This document shows, in pieces, positions 61,620 through 64,000 of a DNA stretch of 64,000 nt (position 1 is its first letter; each line of letters opens with the position of its first letter). A model generated the notes under the pieces. That model had not been told where the DNA came from. It saw only the letters and a list, made by a program, of their open reading frames with translations, and did no database searches. The DNA is from Cladopsammia gracilis (lineage: Eukaryota; Cnidaria; Anthozoa; Scleractinia; Dendrophylliidae). The stretch lies in NCBI GenBank assembly GCA_022457155.1, contig JAJGOT010000002.1, forward strand, positions 2,352,501 through 2,416,500, in the 5' to 3' direction. Both the position numbers and the translations under genes were made by a program.

Positions 61620-63590
61620 GGTATACCTTAACGTACTTTCCTGAACTTGACAATGACATGAAGAAAGTGAGAAGACCTTATTAATAAACACTAACTTTTT
61701 TTAATTTGTAGGTAAACAACAAATGCTCAAAGTAGCGAGGGGCATAAACTTTGATAGTGACTGGCAAAGTCACCATGCTTAAACAATAAAACGTAAGCAG
61801 AGACTTTCGGTGGTGAGATCTCCTCCCTGGCACAGTGCAATTTTGTCTGCAATGTTAAGAATACAGGAAAGGCGTGATTCAGAGACCTCAACCTCACGTC
61901 CGAAGAATGCCAGTGTACTCGCCTCCCATAACCTACTTCTCCATGGGCAGTGGCCACTGACAGAACTGACAGAGAGAATACCCAGCCTACTTCATCATCA
62001 ACTGCAGACACCCCGCAGTCACCATGTTCGTCAAGACAGAACAGTGACGAAGAATCACATGACCAGGAGGAAATTTATCGCATTTTTGACAGATACTCCT
62101 CCAAGAAAATAAACAAATAAATTCCAAAAATGTGTCAACAACAAGAGCTTAACAAACAGTGATGCATGTATTTGCATTTTCATGAGTCTGAGTAATCTAC
62201 AGTTCCACAACATGGTTGATTAGTGTTCGGATAATAATAAAATAGTAAGGTAATTGTTAAATCAATATGCACCATCAAAACTCACTTTGTAATGGCTGAC
62301 ATTCATTTCTTCTTGACCAAAGGAGCTTTTTTGTCCAATCTTTCGTTATTCTGTTGAGAAAACCTACTCCCAAAAACATCTAATATTCAGTGCTTCACTA
62401 AGATACCTGCTCATCAGACATTCATAGAAAACTGAAAACGGATTATGCGTATTATGCATTATTATAAATGGCAGTAAAGTCAATTTCATTCCATAATTAT
62501 GTTCCATGCATTGGTGCAATTTTCATACAATATGCATATAAATCTTAACCATGTTTACAATTTCAAAGGCACTAACATAGCTTAAACTGCATACCTTGAT
62601 GAACGTTCCTCTATCGTTTTCTTTGACGTCAACATAGTATAATTATTCTATGGTTTAGTCCTGATTCTCTCACTACAACATTTTATAAAATAGTAGGCTC
62701 ATAATTTTGAGTACATGGCTCTGAGCCATTGGTATTTTTCATGTACTGAAGGATCTGCTGTGATATGTTTACTTTGAATATTTCCAAGAATGTGCATGCC
62801 TGATAAGGAGGTTGCTCGTTTCACTGCAACATATGATGACATAATAAGTGAATATTGGATAAAAATAAAACAATGTAATGAGGATTACTATGATACAGGC
62901 TGTACAAGTGCCTGTTCTTTTTACCATAATTACTAAGAAATGGATCAAAATGTAAAACACACCTGTAAAGGTATTATTATGATACAAGCTGTACAAGCAC
63001 TTCTTCTTTTGACCATAATTACTAAGAGTTTTATTTTCTGAATTGGCGTTTATTTGGTCTTCTGCAGGAATAATTTTTTGGAATTCAAGATGAGTGAAAT
63101 TTCTGTAAATTTTACAATTTTCTCTTTCTGTGGCGACAAAGTAAAAATGTAGTTTGAAAAACTAATATTGTTTAAATATATATGTTTATTGTGAGTCAAA
63201 GATGACAATTTTTGGGAAGTGTTAAAAATGTGCTTAAACGGATGTCAAGTAAACTTGACATTCAATTGCATGACTCCCAGTGCGGATGTCAAGTTTTCTT
63301 GACAAGAGAAACTGTACCAGAGTACTTTTCGAAATTCTTTCCTTTAGGAGTATTGGTACAATGAAATTGGTTTATATACCCTCCGGTACAGCAAGTGTGA
63401 CAAGTTGATGCCATTTTGGGATGCGCATTTTGAGCGCTTCTCAGAGGAGAATATTCAAAATTCAAATTTCAATTCGGAAAGGAAGATGAAACGTGACTAC
63501 AATGCCCCAAGTGTTCGGTTTCGCATCAACAAAAGTTAACATTCTGCTACTAAAAGTCGCTGTATTTGTTGTTGTTTCTTGGAGATTTAA
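61620..63590. other. Non-coding DNA
   Basis: An exon-like segment may follow an acceptor near 61710 (LKVARGINFDSDW). Otherwise AT-rich DNA with no gene. A pair of palindromes lies at 63244..63261 and 63287..63304. Confidence 0.4.
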
Positions 63591-63591
63591 A

Positions 63592-63701
63592 AATGGCGTC
63601 GCATTATGGCAATCATTCTCGTATCCCTCATGATGAAGTTGAAGATTTGGTATTTGCTGCAACGAAAACAGACTCAACTTTATTGCAAACAGTGTGGTAA
63701 A
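63592..63701 (+). CDS. Candidate first exon of a host gene
   Basis: An ATG in a good context (AAAAATGGCG) begins MASHYGNHSRIPHDEVEDLV and runs open for about 35 codons to a donor-like GTAAAG near 63702. The later exons are outside the window. No family is recognised. Confidence 0.35.
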
Positions 63702-64000
63702 GCAATGTGTGTGATTCCCTGCTTCGAAAGTACCACACACTACAAAACCTGTAAATTTTATTATTTATATATTGTTTATCTATTTATGTGATTGGAGGGA
63801 AACATATTAAGTTATGGTTTGCTACAACTTTAAAAGCTTCTCATTAAAGTGCTCTTTCATAAGAGGTGTTTTGATACATTATGATGAATGCATATTCTGT
63901 TTATCCATATTCTAACCTGGCCAATTGCTGTTATGATTTGTAGATTCGTCATCTGAGACTCGTGTCTCTTTCCTGGAGAAGCTACTCCTTTCATTAAAGA

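Overview
The window is animal nuclear DNA, most likely from a cnidarian (probably an anthozoan). This rests on the AT-rich sequence, GT/AG-bounded exons, and decayed copies of element families I associate with cnidarian genomes (DIRS, Penelope-like, Crypton, CR1/L1-type LINE, MULE). The species is not determined. No rRNA, tRNA or CRISPR array was seen.

The centrepiece is 664..19720: a complete 19,057-bp Maverick/Polinton (adintovirus-like) element. It is flanked by a 6-bp target duplication (GAAACC at 658..663 and 19721..19726) and sits inside the reverse transcriptase of a DIRS-type retrotransposon (about 1..663 plus 19721..22645). From left to right it carries: a palindromic terminal module; protein-primed DNA polymerase B (minus strand, broken); a helix-turn-helix gene, a small broken gene and an unknown gene on the plus strand; a 34-bp minisatellite; a gene with three putative HTH modules; and then, on the minus strand, a small hydrophobic gene, a tail-fibre/collagen-like gene and the packaging ATPase. 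The late block on the plus strand follows: two small genes, penton, basic core-like protein, double jelly-roll major capsid, pVI-like minor capsid (two stops), adenain-like protease, zinc-ribbon/phospholipase A2 gene (frameshift) and chromodomain integrase. A palindrome-rich control region and two minus-strand accessory genes precede the right terminal module. The layout is an early/replication side and a morphogenesis side, with compact junctions and an almost invariant AAATG (often TAAAATG) start context. Several inactivating lesions make this copy unlikely to be autonomous, although its two terminal modules are about 99% identical.

The remainder (22.6-64 kb) is repeat-rich host DNA. It holds candidate host exons (22.7, 31.1, 60.3-61.6 and 63.6 kb), decayed cnidarian-type multicopy genes (27.6-29.9 kb), a LINE lacking its endonuclease region (37.8-40.3 kb), a MULE-like transposase relic (43.6-45.2 kb), and a second, decayed virus-like locus with two tandem penton-like paralogues (46.0-48.9 kb). 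It also holds a Crypton interrupted by a LINE tail (49.3-52.6 kb), and a Penelope-like element split by a 1,448-bp inverted-repeat transposon with its own 6-bp duplication (56.5-59.1 kb). Nested insertion is the dominant theme.

All functional calls come from reading motifs by eye. No database search was run.
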